Assembly: GCA_026008535.1 (NCBI GenBank)
Contig: BRKX01000014.1
Span: 3,100,001-3,164,000, forward strand
Length of the DNA stretch: 64,000 bases
DNA from: Perilla frutescens
Taxonomy: Eukaryota > Streptophyta > Magnoliopsida > Lamiales > Lamiaceae
Direction of reading: 5' to 3'
Positions 36,321 through 47,887 of this stretch are shown here, piece after piece. How positions within the stretch are numbered: the stretch's first letter is position 1; every line of letters starts with the position of its first letter. Made by a program: the position numbers and the translations under genes. Under the pieces are notes generated by a model. That model saw only the letters and a list, made by a program, of their open reading frames with translations. It was not told the origin of the DNA and ran no database searches.

Positions 36321-36667
36321 AACAATAATTACATAAAATATAATATATGAGTTCCCTAAAAAAAATATAAAAACATAAGAGAATAATATACTTGGACTTG
36401 TAACAATGCATGTAGGAAAAACATATAAAAATCGTAAATAAAGAAAAACATACATTAACTTTTATTCAATAAAATAAATGATTAATTTTCTCTATTTTAG
36501 TAACATAACATTGAAATATTAATTATTTCTTATGTGAACCATAAGATTTGATTCTTAACCCCATTTGAAATGTTCACATTTGAATATCTATGATTTCCGG
36601 AGCCTACAACTTAAAAGATAACTATTTTGTTATTATGTTTCAATTTCAAATGTGAACTATATATATT

Positions 36668-37668
36668 TTGACTTAGCATAGGAAATTGGCCATAATTTTG
36701 TCTAATTGACCAATTTATGGTTAAATTAACAAATTTAAAAGAATTTGCTAAAATACAAAAATCTATCAAATGATCGGATACATTTCGCTATTTCTGTGTT
36801 GTATTCCAAATCTAAAACAGGATTGGTCAAAATAATGTACAAACAAAGTTCAATCCACATGCATAGAATAATAGGAGGATAATCTACTCTAATCCAAAAC
36901 AGAACCATCAAAAAACTCTTAACAATCATCAAAAAACTTTAAAAGATATCTATACATACTTCGATCGATCCCACCTTACGAACTACAAAGGGTCGTTAAT
37001 GATCATAACATTCCAGTCAAATCAGCATCACCACACACGGTAACATAATCAAGCACATCAATCCCAGATTTGATATACAATTTTGCTTTGAAGTCGTTCA
37101 TGTCCTCTATGTATTTGAGCTCGATAGAATTTTTTACGAACACCTTCGGTAAGTTGAGCAACTTCAATTTCTTCAAATCTCTCCTCTTTCTTTTCTTCCA
37201 AAGCTTTCTTTAGCTTTTCGACCTCCGACACAATTTTACCCAACATGATGAAAAAGTCCCCTGGAGTTTGAGGATTGGCAATCTTAATTGGTCGATTAGC
37301 CTTCCTTTTCAAAGTTAGTTGTGCTTCGGGTGCTGGTTCGATGTCTTGTCCAGATGCTTGCTTGCTGGACAACGATTGGTCCGGCTGCTGGTTGGACAAT
37401 GATTGCTTCGGTTGTTGCTTAGTTTTCTCCTTCCTGAATGCTCCGTGTTGGTTCAGTGACTTGTCCAGGTGCTTGATGGACAATGATTGGTTCAGTTGTT
37501 GGTTGAACAACGATTGGCTGGGCTGCTGCTTGATCTTCTTCTTCTTGAAAGTTGTGTGCTAGTTGGTTGCCTTGTCCTCCTTCAAAGTCTTCATCTGCAT
37601 GGTATAAGACTTCATCTTCTACTTCTATCTCCTGATGTAGAGAACATAGTTTTAAGAAATTTTGTAGT
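36668..37668 (-). repeat. Tandem duplication copy A, with an unknown Gln/Ser-rich and Lys/Glu-rich ORF
   Basis: Copy A of a head-to-tail repeat of about 1 kb. The minus-strand ORF 37510-37058 (150 codons) has a Gln/Ser/Asn-rich half built of NQQPxQSLS-like units, then PQTPGDFFIMLGKIVSE and a charged helix (EKLKKALEEKKEER) that may be a coiled coil. I do not recognise the family. Both copies share the same outer sequence (cataattttgtctaattgac at one end and cctgatgtagagaacatag at the other). It may be a piece captured by a transposon or the wreck of a repeated gene. Confidence 0.75.
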
Positions 37669-37704
37669 TATTTTATGTCTATATGGCAACCATATAAGTT
37701 AACT

Positions 37705-38672
37705 TTGACTCAACATATGAAATTGACCATAATTTTGTCTAATTGACCAATTTATGGCTAAATTAACCAATTTAAAAGAATTTGCTAAAATATAAAAATA
37801 TCTCAAAGGATCGGATACATTTCGCTATTTTTGTGTTGTACTCCGAATCTAAAACAGGATCAGTCAAAACAATCTACAAACAAAGTTCAATCCACATGCA
37901 TAGAATAATAAGAGGCTGGTGTACTCCAATCCAAAATAGAACCGTAAAAAAACACTTACAAAGATCATCAAAAAATTGTAAAAGAAATCTATATACTTCT
38001 ATCCACCTTACGAACTACATAGGGTAGCTAATGACCATAACATTTCAGGTCAAATCAACATCACAACACACAGTAACATAATCAAGCACGTCAATCCCAG
38101 ATTTGACATAAATTTTTTCTTCGAAGTCGTTCATGTCCTCTATGTATTTGAGCTCGGCAGGATTTTTTATGAATACCTTCGGTAAGTTGAACAACTTCAA
38201 TTTCTTCAAGTCTCTCTTCTCTTTCTTTTCTTCCAAAGCTTTCTTTAGCTTTTCGGCCTCCGACACAATTTTACCCAACATGATGAAAAAATCATCTGGA
38301 GTTTGAGGATTGACAATCTTAATTGGTCGATTAACCTTCCTCTTCAACGTTAGTCGTGCTTTGGGTGTTGGTTCGATGATTTGTCCAGGTTCTTGCTGGA
38401 TAATGATTGGTCCGGCTGCTGGTTGGACAAAGATTAGTTCGGTTGCTGCTTGGTCTTCTCCTTCCTGAATGTTCTATGCTGGTTCGGTGACTTGTCCATG
38501 TGCTTGATGGACAATGGTTGGTTCGGCTGTTGGTTGAACATTGATTGGTTGTGCTGCTGCTTGAAAGTTGTGTGCTGGTTGGTTGTCTTGTCCTTCATCT
38601 GCATGGTGAAAAGACTTCATCTTTTTCTTCTTTCATCTCCTGATGTAGAGAACATAGTTTTAAGAACAATAG
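37705..38672 (-). repeat. Tandem duplication copy B, ORF broken
   Basis: The second unit is offset by about 1,010-1,040 bp from copy A. The minus-strand ORF 38347-38045 keeps PQTPDDFFIMLGKIVSE and the charged helix. The Gln/Ser-rich part upstream is cut by stops and small deletions. Copy B is about 30 bp shorter overall. The units follow each other with only about 35 bp between. Confidence 0.75.
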
Positions 38673-38936
38673 TTATTTCATTAGAACAATAAATTTAGAG
38701 GATCTAGAACTATCAAAATAGAGAAAGAAATACTAAATATCAGTTCTATCAAAGCAAATAATTATATATTTTGTTAAAAAAAGTTTTAGAATTGAAAATA
38801 TATTCTTGTTTCACTCTAGAATTTGTAATTGAAAATGGGTAGTTTTTTTTTTTCTGGATATTACAAAACGTATCAATTCATCAAATAAATTTGAAAAATA
38901 CTAATTATAAAGGCAAACATATTGATTAAAAAGAAA

Positions 38937-39016
38937 AATGAGATTTCAGATAAATTTAAAAAAGACTAATTTATCTGAAATGAGATTTCAGATAAATTTA
39001 AAAAAGACTAATTATC
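38937..39016. repeat. Short tandem duplication
   Basis: The block tgagatttcagataaattta followed by aaaaagactaatt occurs twice in direct order, about 40 bp apart. There is no coding content. Confidence 0.8.
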
Positions 39017-39501
39017 ATCAATTTTCTAAACCTGGAAAAATGAAATTACACAATGTGAATACTAATATACATATAAAATCACACATATCATAAATTTAGG
39101 AATACACTTCTCAATACATAATATTTTTAGTACATTTAACATAAACATTACAAACAAATATCATAACAAAATATTTAATTCATTATAATTTCATGCACTA
39201 TCTATTTCAATTGTCAAACACAATCAATGGCGGATCTAGGAGGTGCACCCAATCGGATTTTTTTTGTTTTTACACTGCGTCTTCCCCGACGAAGAGTGTT
39301 TCGAGGAGTCGGAGTGCAAGAATAGAGACACTGTACATTCAATCTTCTATTCTTTGTGGCCTATTTTTTTCTATTTTTGGAGAAACGCCTTGAAGATACC
39401 GCTTCTTCCACGCCAAGTATGTTTAATTCACTATAAAACTGAAAAAAATGAATACAAATATTAGATTATTTAGAATCAAAGAAGATTCTTACTGTACATA
39501 C

Positions 39502-39856
39502 ACGTTGCTGGATGAGTCTATATTGAAGATTATGTGACGTATTTGACTCTAGCAGATGCCTCAAGTTCACAACAATATCAAAAAAAGAGAAAACCAAACA
39601 CTAAATCCCACATGTAGGCTAATGTTCTACCGTCAGATTTTTTTTTTCCATAGTTCTACCGTCAGATTTTTTTTTTCCATAGAATATTATTGATGGATAA
39701 GTTTATATTGAAGATTATGTGGCGTATTTTGGCGTATTTGACTCTGGCAGATGCCTCAAGTTCACAACAATATCAAAAAAAAGAAAGCCCAACTCTAAAT
39801 CCCACATGTAGGCCATAGTTCTACCGTTAGATTTTTTTCCATAGAATATTGTGCTA
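39502..39856. repeat. Direct duplication of about 180 bp
   Basis: Two copies (about 39502-39683 and 39690-39856) share tattgaagattatgtg, gcagatgcctcaagttcaca and aaatcccacatgtagg, and end in ttctaccgtcagattttttt or a close variant. The phrase ttctaccgtcagatt occurs a third time between them. No gene is present. Confidence 0.8.
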
Positions 39857-39956
39857 AGATCAGTATATCATTGTGGGAGAAAAAAAAAGGCTTTAATTTA
39901 CTTGCACCTTTACCCTCTTTCATTCTTATCATGCATGATAATTTGTACAATAAATT

Positions 39957-39959
<3 letters not shown>

Positions 39960-40002
<43 letters not shown>
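39960..40002. repeat. (AT)n microsatellite
   Basis: About 20 uninterrupted AT units. Confidence 0.95.
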
Positions 40003-40004
<2 letters not shown>

Positions 40005-40461
40005 GTTGAATTAATATCATTAATACATTGATAACTTTGGGTAATTACCATAATTTATTCGGTTAATTGTATTAGGTAATTAAGGCAATACAATCAACAA
40101 AAATGTATTGAATCTTTACAAATCATACGACCACACAAACTATTATATAAAGTATAATATATATGGTGTGTTTATGTAATACCCCGAAATATTTTAGAAA
40201 ATTTTATTCAATTTATGTTACCCTCTGGTAAGTTGGAAAATAAGTTGAGACCTTAAAAGATTCAAATAAAGGAAAATCGCAGCCAGGAAAATCTGTTAAA
40301 TTTAATTTGGTCAAAAATTTCTTTAAAAATATGTTTTGATTTTTTTTCGGGTTAATAGAAAAAGTTTCAAAGATCGTGTCAAATTTTGAATTTTCCAGTT
40401 TGGAGTTCAAATGAACTCTCGACACAACTTCAAATCTATTATTTAAATCTATTATTTTACA

Positions 40462-43400
40462 TAGGGATGGAAGTAGGCCAGACTACCCGACAGAGGCCTG
40501 CGGCCTGACCTATTTATTAAAGAGGCAAGGCCAAGGCCATCTCAGAAGCCCATTTAGATATATAAGTCAGGCTTAGGCCTTAAACAAAGCCCACAAAGCC
40601 TTGCAGGTCGGCCTGTTTAAGTAATAATATATCTATATTTTATATACTCATATATATATATAATATGTTATTTAAAAATTTTAATAATATATTCTGAAAT
40701 TAATTTCTTTGATTAATGAATAATGATATAGTCAGATTAAAAAATAAAATTCTGAAACATCAAACCCTAACATCGCTTCGCTGTTCAGTGTTCATCGCGG
40801 TTCCCCCAAATCCCAATCTCTCCGTCTAAAGCAGAATAACAATTGAGACTAAAGGAGCGTCTGAAAAAATACTCCCAGAAGGTTCGTCTACATTATTTTC
40901 CAAATCCATTTATTTTGAACCAGCAAGTTCTTTAACATATTTCACTTTCCTTCATATTTAGGCATATAAAAGGGTACTGAATAAACATATTACTGAACTT
41001 CAAGAAGCATGGATCTGCAATGAACATCGCCGGCGCCATTGTTAACTCAACCTAGGTTCCATGTATATGTTTTATAAAAAAGGGGTAAAACATATGAATA
41101 AGTTATCATTAAATTTCTTGCAATTGCAGACTGTCTGCTTCTTTTTGTTCTTACATTATTTAATACTTTTGACGAAATTTGCCATATTTGTTGTCAACTT
41201 GTGAACAAAAGAAAACAAAAGTTAATTTAATATTGAATTTGACAACTTAATTTGTCCTACTTGAGAAGAAAGCTTGATATTTAATCAATTCTTTTATGTC
41301 TCGTCTAGCTTAGGGTAGTAGTTTACTAATTTAATTAGATGACGATTTTAAACAACTTAACGACCGGTAGAAAATAATTTATTAGTCAATGTAATTATCA
41401 GACATATGAAAATGAAGACAACTGGCCAGATTAAAGGCGAAAAAATGCACAGCTTAACTCTGGACTTATTATTTTATTTTAAAGGCAGTTGATGATTTTA
41501 TTTTATTTTAATTTCTATGACATATTATATATGTTTATACAATTATTTATTTTTGCATAGGAATTATGTCTTCTCAAATTGAGAATATCGAGTCCAATGA
41601 AGCTGAAAATAGTAGAATTGATTCTGAAACACAAGAAATGGTCGCTGATGATGACTGTGTTATTAAGAAAAAGAGGAAGAGAACATCTAAAGTTTGGGAT
41701 GATTTTGATCTGGTTGACATTCCTAAAATAGGAATGAAGGCAGTTTGCAAGTATTGCAAAGATAGATATGCAACTGGTGGGAGGGGTTCTAACACTAGTC
41801 ATCTAAAGAGGCATTTAGATGTTTATTTTCAAAGGAAGACACACATGAAAACATCGAGTAATCAGTCTATTATTCCTTTCAAGTCTTCCAATTCTTCTAT
41901 TAACCCATTTCTAGTTCCAGGTGCTAGATACTCCAATGAAAAAATGAGAGAGATAATTGCTACATCAGTTATGGTTCATGAGTATCCTTTCAACATTGTT
42001 GAGGATTAAGTTTGGATGTGGGGTTTTCAATATGCTAATTCAGAATTTTCAAAGGTTTCACGTAAGACAGCTAGAAATGATTGTGTAGCAATATATGAGG
42101 CAGAGAAGAAAGCCTTAAAGGCTTTGCTAGGTAGTGTGAGCAAGATTAGTTTAACTACTGATATGTGGAAATCAAATCATCAGGTGATTGAGTACATCGT
42201 TATTACTGCTTATTTCATTGATGCAAATTGGAATATTCAAAAAAGAGTTTTGAGCTTTGTTAAAGTGTCTGCTCCTAGATGTGGAATTGATGTGGCTGAT
42301 GTAATTTTTAAGTGTTTGAAAACTTGGGGGATTAAATCTAAAGTGTTCTCTGTTACGGTTGATAATGCTGCTTACAATGACTCTTGCTTGCGGACACTTA
42401 AGGACAACTTATTACTCAACAATAAAGTAGTACTTGGTGGTGCCTTATTTCATGTAAGATGTTGTGCACATATATTAAATTTGTTGGTGCAAGATGGGCT
42501 TGGTCAGATTAAGAATGTCATTCACAATGTTCGAGAAACTGTGAAATACATTAATCACAATGACTCGAGATTGAATGCATTTTCTGATATATTAGAACAA
42601 AAGCAGTTGAAACAAACTAAGCTCATCCTTGATTGTGCAACTAGATGGAATTCTACATTCCATATGCTTTCTACAGCTTTGAAATTTGAGACTGCATATC
42701 CAGCTTACAAGGACAGAGAACCACACTATAACTACGCGCCTTCAAATGAGGATTGGGAGAAAGTTAAGAAAGTTTGTCCATTTCTTGAGGTGATCGATCT
42801 TGCTACTCGTATAATTTCTGGGAGTGAGTATCATACTACTAATTTATATTTTCCTGAAGTTTGGAGAGTAAAAGAAGTGATTGATAGAGCAATTGATGAT
42901 CAAGATGCATTCATGAAAGATATGGCAACCACAATGAAAAAGAAGTTTGACAAGTATTGGAGAGAATGCAATCTTTTGATGGCCATTGCTAGTGTTTTGG
43001 ATCCTAGGTGTAAATTTCATGTGGTTAACATCTGTTTTCCCTTGATACATAAACCAACAAATGTGTGTGAAGAGAATATTGACAAGGTAAAGACTTCATT
43101 GCAAAAATTGTATGATGAGTATGTTGAGATGGCTATGGAAGAGGCAGCAGACAGTGATATTGGTGGTGAAGGAGATGGTGGATCTAACCCCTCATTATCA
43201 CATCATTCTAATTCATCTGTAGTTACTGAGTTTGATCAAATCATGAGCATTGTTCGCAAAAATGAAGCGGTTCCCCCATCAAAGTCTGAATTGCAAACTT
43301 ACCATGAAGAGAGTGTTTTTATTCCTGATGATAGTTCTAGCACTTTTAGTGCTTTGGAGTGGTGGAAAAATAATTGTTTGAAGTACAAAATCTTATCGAA

Positions 43401-44094
43401 AATGGTTGCTGATATACTAGCTATTCCTATCTCAACAGTTGCATCAGAATCCACTTTTAGTGTTGGAGATTGGCTTCGCAACAAATATAATTTGAAGAAA
43501 AAAAAGGTATAACTATAATTTTTATGTAAGCACTTCATTATGAATTTCAAGATTATGTTATACATTTCTAATATATTTTTTTTTGAAGGAGTTCGAACAA
43601 GAACAATGGATGGCTTGAGTTGAAGATTTATAATTGTTTGATTATCATAGTTTGTTGGTGACTTCCTTGATTGGATTTAAATCATTTTATGTTTATGCTT
43701 GTAAGAATTTTTTGATGTTTATGATTTGACATTTTGACTCGGATTTATTAATATTTTTGCTTAAATATGTTACAGATTGTTGCTGTTTTGATTTTCTATG
43801 TTACAGATTGTTGTTGTTTTGGTGGAAAATATATTACAGATTGTTGTTGTTATGATTTTTAATGTTACAGACTGTTGCTGTTCTGCTTGAATATGTTACA
43901 TATTGTTGTCATAAATAGGGCTTAGTAGGCTGTTCAAAGGCCTAAGGTCTGGCCTTTTTAACTAAAAAGGCGAGGCCCGGGCATAAATGAAAGCCTTTGA
44001 CAGGTGATAGGCCAGGCTTGGGCCGACGTTTCACATGACAGGCCCAGGTCGTTTTGTCCAAAGCCTGGCCTGGCCTGGCCTACTTCCATCCCTA
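40462..44094 (+). mobile_element. Ac-like hAT transposon, 3.6 kb, nearly intact
   Basis: The ends are TAGGGATGGAAGTAGGCC on the left and the complement of this on the right (ggcctacttccatcccta). A perfect 8-bp target duplication, attttaca, flanks it (40454-40461 and 44095-44102). TAGGGATG is the Ac-type end. Subterminal zones at both ends are dense in AGGCC/GGCCT words, probably transposase binding sites. It carries a transposase gene on the + strand. Near the 3' end (about 43765-43910) a unit of about 35-45 bp around ttacagattgttgttgtt is repeated four to five times. Confidence 0.92.
41566..43512 (+). pseudogene. hAT transposase gene with one in-frame stop
   Basis: Two stretches in the same frame (41566-42009 and 42010-43512) are separated only by a TAA at 42007-42009. 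The first part has a BED zinc finger (CKYC, then HLKRH). The second has the RNase H-like core: TTDMWKS with the first Asp, VTVDNAAYND with the second, LDCATRWNST, and the hATC region up to VASESTFSVGDW with the catalytic-type Glu. The usual C-terminal end is cut after LKKKKV. A GT just after this, and an AG before a short stretch ending QWMA at about 43613, suggest a small final intron. Apart from the nonsense codon the frame is clean over about 640 codons, so inactivation is recent. Confidence 0.88.
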
Positions 44095-44717
44095 ATTTTA
44101 CAGCTTGAAGCTGTGCCGAGAGTTCATTTGAACTCCAAACTGGAAAATTCAAAATTTGACAAGATCTTTAAAACTTTTTCTATCAATCCGAAAAAAAAAT
44201 CACCAACCAACCACCCCCACCCCACATTAATCACCACAACCACCCTCCCCCCCGAATTAATCACCACTATCACCGTCCCATAACACCATTACCACCGTAC
44301 ACCATCTCATAATCAATAATTAATCAATCACTCCACCACCGGCCCCAATTCCGACACCACCGCCTCATATCCGCCTTAAACCAATGATCTCTTTCGGATC
44401 ACCGGATCTAAAAGTGTTTTAGGGTTTTATCATTTTTCATGCCTAACCTATTAACAATTAATCTTTGAACTGTTGTTATTTAAGTTACACTTGCCTTCAT
44501 TATTATTTGATGATTTTATCTCAAAGGTCTTGGTATCTGGTTTGAGTCATTTTAGATGTTTTAAAAACGTGGATTGATCCGGTTATAGAGGTTATGATGC
44601 CCAAATTTCTGGGGCGCTAACCCTAGTTCTTTGATTGCTTTTGTTCAACAACCCCTACCCATTTCCCCCAAGTAGCGCACCGGTCCCCTGCCCTTCTGTG
44701 AGGATCGAGGCATTACA

Positions 44718-45814
44718 ATTTAGGAAGATGCATACATATAATTTATTAAATATAGAATATATTGTATATATACACACGTATGAAATTATACATAAATGTA
44801 AAGTCAACCAATGTTTGAATATTCTTATTACTGTAAATTATATTTGATTCTTAAAATATATTGGTTCCGATTTACGGATTTGCCTGAATTTTTTTTAATT
44901 TTGATAATGATTTGCAAGAGTTGATATGGATATAAATGTACTAAAAAAAGTGAATATATATATATATAATTAAATAAGAATATTTGATTGAATAATTTTT
45001 TTTCCTGATTTTATATTATAGATGTCCATATTCAGAAGTATAGTTTGGGCAAGAAAATGAAGATTTTCTATTTACGGATCCGGAGTTGTTATTATATATT
45101 ATATAGATAAATATATTAGATATAATTGAAGTAATTATTCTATTTTATATAAATGAAAAGAAAAGCATAACATCATTAATTTTAATTCTGATATATCTCT
45201 ATTTATAATTCATGTGCTAATTAGGGATTAATCATTATCCAAAAAAAGGGATTAAACGGATTGCTATAAATTGTTTAGGATGGTAGATTGATTTTTATTT
45301 TGTTTTGTTTTTTAAGTATTACCTAAATTAAATGATTTGATTTAATTTATATTAGAGGGTATTCATAAATAAATTATCAAAATTAAATGATTTGATTTAA
45401 ATTAGAGGATTGGCATTCATAAATGAATGATTTAAACAGATTGCTATTCATCTTAATTATAAATTATTTATAGATTAAATATGTGTATGTAATATAATTG
45501 TGTTACTATTATTAGATTTGGGTTTGGGCGGGAAAACTAACTATTACTATATTTATTGACTATCCTACTTTTAGAGATAGTAGGATATTATCAATTTTTA
45601 TCAAATTGATCGAATTGATAAGAGGATATATGCTAATTTTTTTCAGATGTAAAAACCTGCTTAAAAACTAATTAATGATGCACGACTATCCCAAAAAAAT
45701 GTTGTAAGATAGTTCCAACTTTCCTCTGATTAATTAGCGTAAAAATTATGTAAGAATATAAGTAATTAACAACACTTTGGTTTTGAAAAATAAAATAAAA
45801 TTGAATTAGTAATA
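44718..45814. other. AT-rich intergenic DNA, no gene
   Basis: The only structure seen is a direct repeat around aaattaaatgatttgattta (about 45325-45400). No coding region is present. Confidence 0.5.
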
Positions 45815-46051
45815 TTCTCTCCACCCATTCATATAGGCGTTTTTTTATTGTCTCAATATATAGGTTGATTTCTATATATATTCAGTTAGTTTACTAATAT
45901 ATACCATATTCAATATGTTTACATTAAACATTGATTCATTGTCAAATAAATAAATGTGCATAATAAAAATTTTACTTGTTTAATTATTTTTTTCAATAAT
46001 ATTTTTAATTCTAGTGAAATCCAATCAAATTATATGAATGGACAGATGGAG
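45815..46051. mobile_element. Stowaway-like MITE (237 bp)
   Basis: The left end ttctctccacccattcatat and the complement of the right end (ctccatctgtccattcatat) are inverted repeats with TA on both sides. There is no coding capacity. It differs from the 30.6/49.9 kb family inside. Confidence 0.7.
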
Positions 46052-46484
46052 TAATATTTTCTAGGTTGAGAGAGTTGAGATGTTGTGCTCATTGTATAAT
46101 TTATTCTTTGAAACTGAAATTTCTTTAAAGTGCACAATGCAAAGGGTTATCTTTAGCGGTCTCCACTCTAATATATCATCACTATCGTTAAAATATAGTA
46201 GATTCTACATTTTATCCCCAGCAGTTTCCACTATAATTCTACACCAAAAAAGAATATTCCATAATATTCTCTTTATACCCTTTATAATTATTATTTTAAA
46301 ATTGCTAACATATAAAAGTATATGCAATTTCATGGATATATATCAATCTAAAATTAAATTTAACATTTCATGATAATTATTGAAACATTTTTATGAACAA
46401 ATATATTTGAATTAATATAAAAAAATATGATTCATTCAAAAATTACTAAATAAACATAAAGTTACTTAATATTATATTCTAATT

Positions 46485-47197
46485 CTCTGAAATAGATCAT
46501 TTCTCCCACAAATGATCAATTAATGCATTTCAAAACGAGAAATGTGCTTCTACATCTTGGATTTTTCTAAACCGAGCACGAAAATTTTAAAATTGAACAT
46601 CTTCATCAGCAACAAATTCAACATCTGGAGATAGGACGTCCCTTGCTTCTTCAATTGGTGCATCAAGATTTTATTTATCCTCGATTATCATTTTATGCAT
46701 TATTATGCATGCAGTCATACTATTACACAAATCACTTTTGCTCCACGAGCGTGCTGGATTTGCAAATCGACTTTAGAGAATGCTAAATACACGTTCGACA
46801 TCATTTCTACAAATTTCTTGTTTCTTCACAAACTTTGATTTTTTGAGACCACCAAAGGTGTTTGAATAGATTGCCCCAAAGTTGTCCATTTGTGTTTGCG
46901 TGTTTCAACATTTGTATATAATTACATTTATCATATATATATAACAAATTTTATGCATTATTATGCATGCAGTCATACTATTACACAAATCACTTTTGCT
47001 CCACGAGCGTGCTGGATTTGTAAATCAACTTTAGAGAATGCTACATGCACGTTCGATATCATTTCTACAAGTTTCTTGTTTCTTCACAAAATTTGATTTT
47101 TTGAGACCACCATAGGTGTTTGAATAGATTGCCCCAAAGTTGTCCATTTGTGTTTCAACATTTGTATTTAATTAAATTTATCATATATAACAAATTT
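46485..47197 (-). pseudogene. PIF/Harbinger transposase C-terminal remnant, with tandem duplication
   Basis: On the minus strand from about 46905 the sequence reads RNDVERVFSIL, a stop, SRFANPARSW, then MTACIIMHKMIIED. This is the C-terminal part of the DDE_Tnp_4 domain of PIF/Harbinger transposases (the usual pattern is RKDVERAFGVLQ... MRACIIMHNMIVED). Decayed sequence continues to about 46485. A unit of about 260 bp (46691-46948) is repeated head-to-tail at 46949-47197 with the same coding remnant. Several stops make it non-functional. Confidence 0.75.
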
Positions 47198-47587
47198 TAA
47201 TATTAATTTACAACACATTTTACAAAAAAACATGAAAAACAAAACACAAATAAATTAACAAAGAAATTGAAAAAAATAAATAACTTTTACCATACATCCA
47301 GGAAAGGGGGTGCCATCTTTTGCGTTCTTCTCTCCTCTCCCCTATTTAACGGTGTTGTTTGTCGTGCCGTTGGAGAGCATTTTCACTCCATTTTGGTGTT
47401 TTGGCGTCTCCAACGACAACAATTTCCTTTTGTCGTCAAAATATACAAAATGACATGTACATACCTAGATTTTTAAAAAAAAAAAAAAAACTTATTAACT
47501 ACATATATAATTGTTTGATTAGTGTGTGTGTGTAATAGAGTTATTAATCAATAAAATATGTTGAGTACAAAAAGTTGAGTTGGAGTT

Positions 47588-47770
47588 CACTACAAGAAAT
47601 TCGAGTTTTAGCAATGGAACTCATAAGCGACACATTGATGTATATTGTTAGCTAGTAACGATGGAATAAATACGGTATATTCATTGCTAATTATATTTTA
47701 AGAGATAAAATGGCGAGAATGGTTCTCACCTAAATTTAACAATGGAGTTACAAAGGAACGTTTTCTCTTT
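47588..47770 (+). mobile_element. CACTA transposon end fragment
   Basis: It begins cactacaagaaattcgagtt, the CACTACAAGAAA terminal motif of plant CACTA (En/Spm) elements. It is followed by subterminal repeats built on agcaatgga, aacgatgga and caatggagt. No matching right end lies close by, so it is a fragment. Confidence 0.6.
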
Positions 47771-47887
47771 TTCTACCACCACCAGTATTAATGCCAAACT
47801 TACAAGAAAAATGTGTAGGGTAAAATTACTTTTTTCTGAAAAGCAAAATTTTAAATAATCATCATTATTGCTTTTTTAATATTATAT

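Larger units (their letters stand above)
40175..44717. mobile_element. Probable solo LTR (about 0.9 kb) split by a hAT insertion
   Basis: Outer ends are TGTAATACCCCG at 40175 and GAGGCATTACA at 44717. TG...CA ends with a TGTAAYACCCC start are common in plant Ty3/gypsy LTRs. Flanks gttta and attta match at four of five bases. Removing the hAT element and one target copy leaves about 900 bp with no gag-pol, hence a solo LTR. Inside it, the DNA on either side of the hAT (about 40365-40435 and 44118-44180) is inverted: ttccagtttggagttcaaat faces its own complement. The LTR call is an inference from the ends. Confidence 0.5.
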
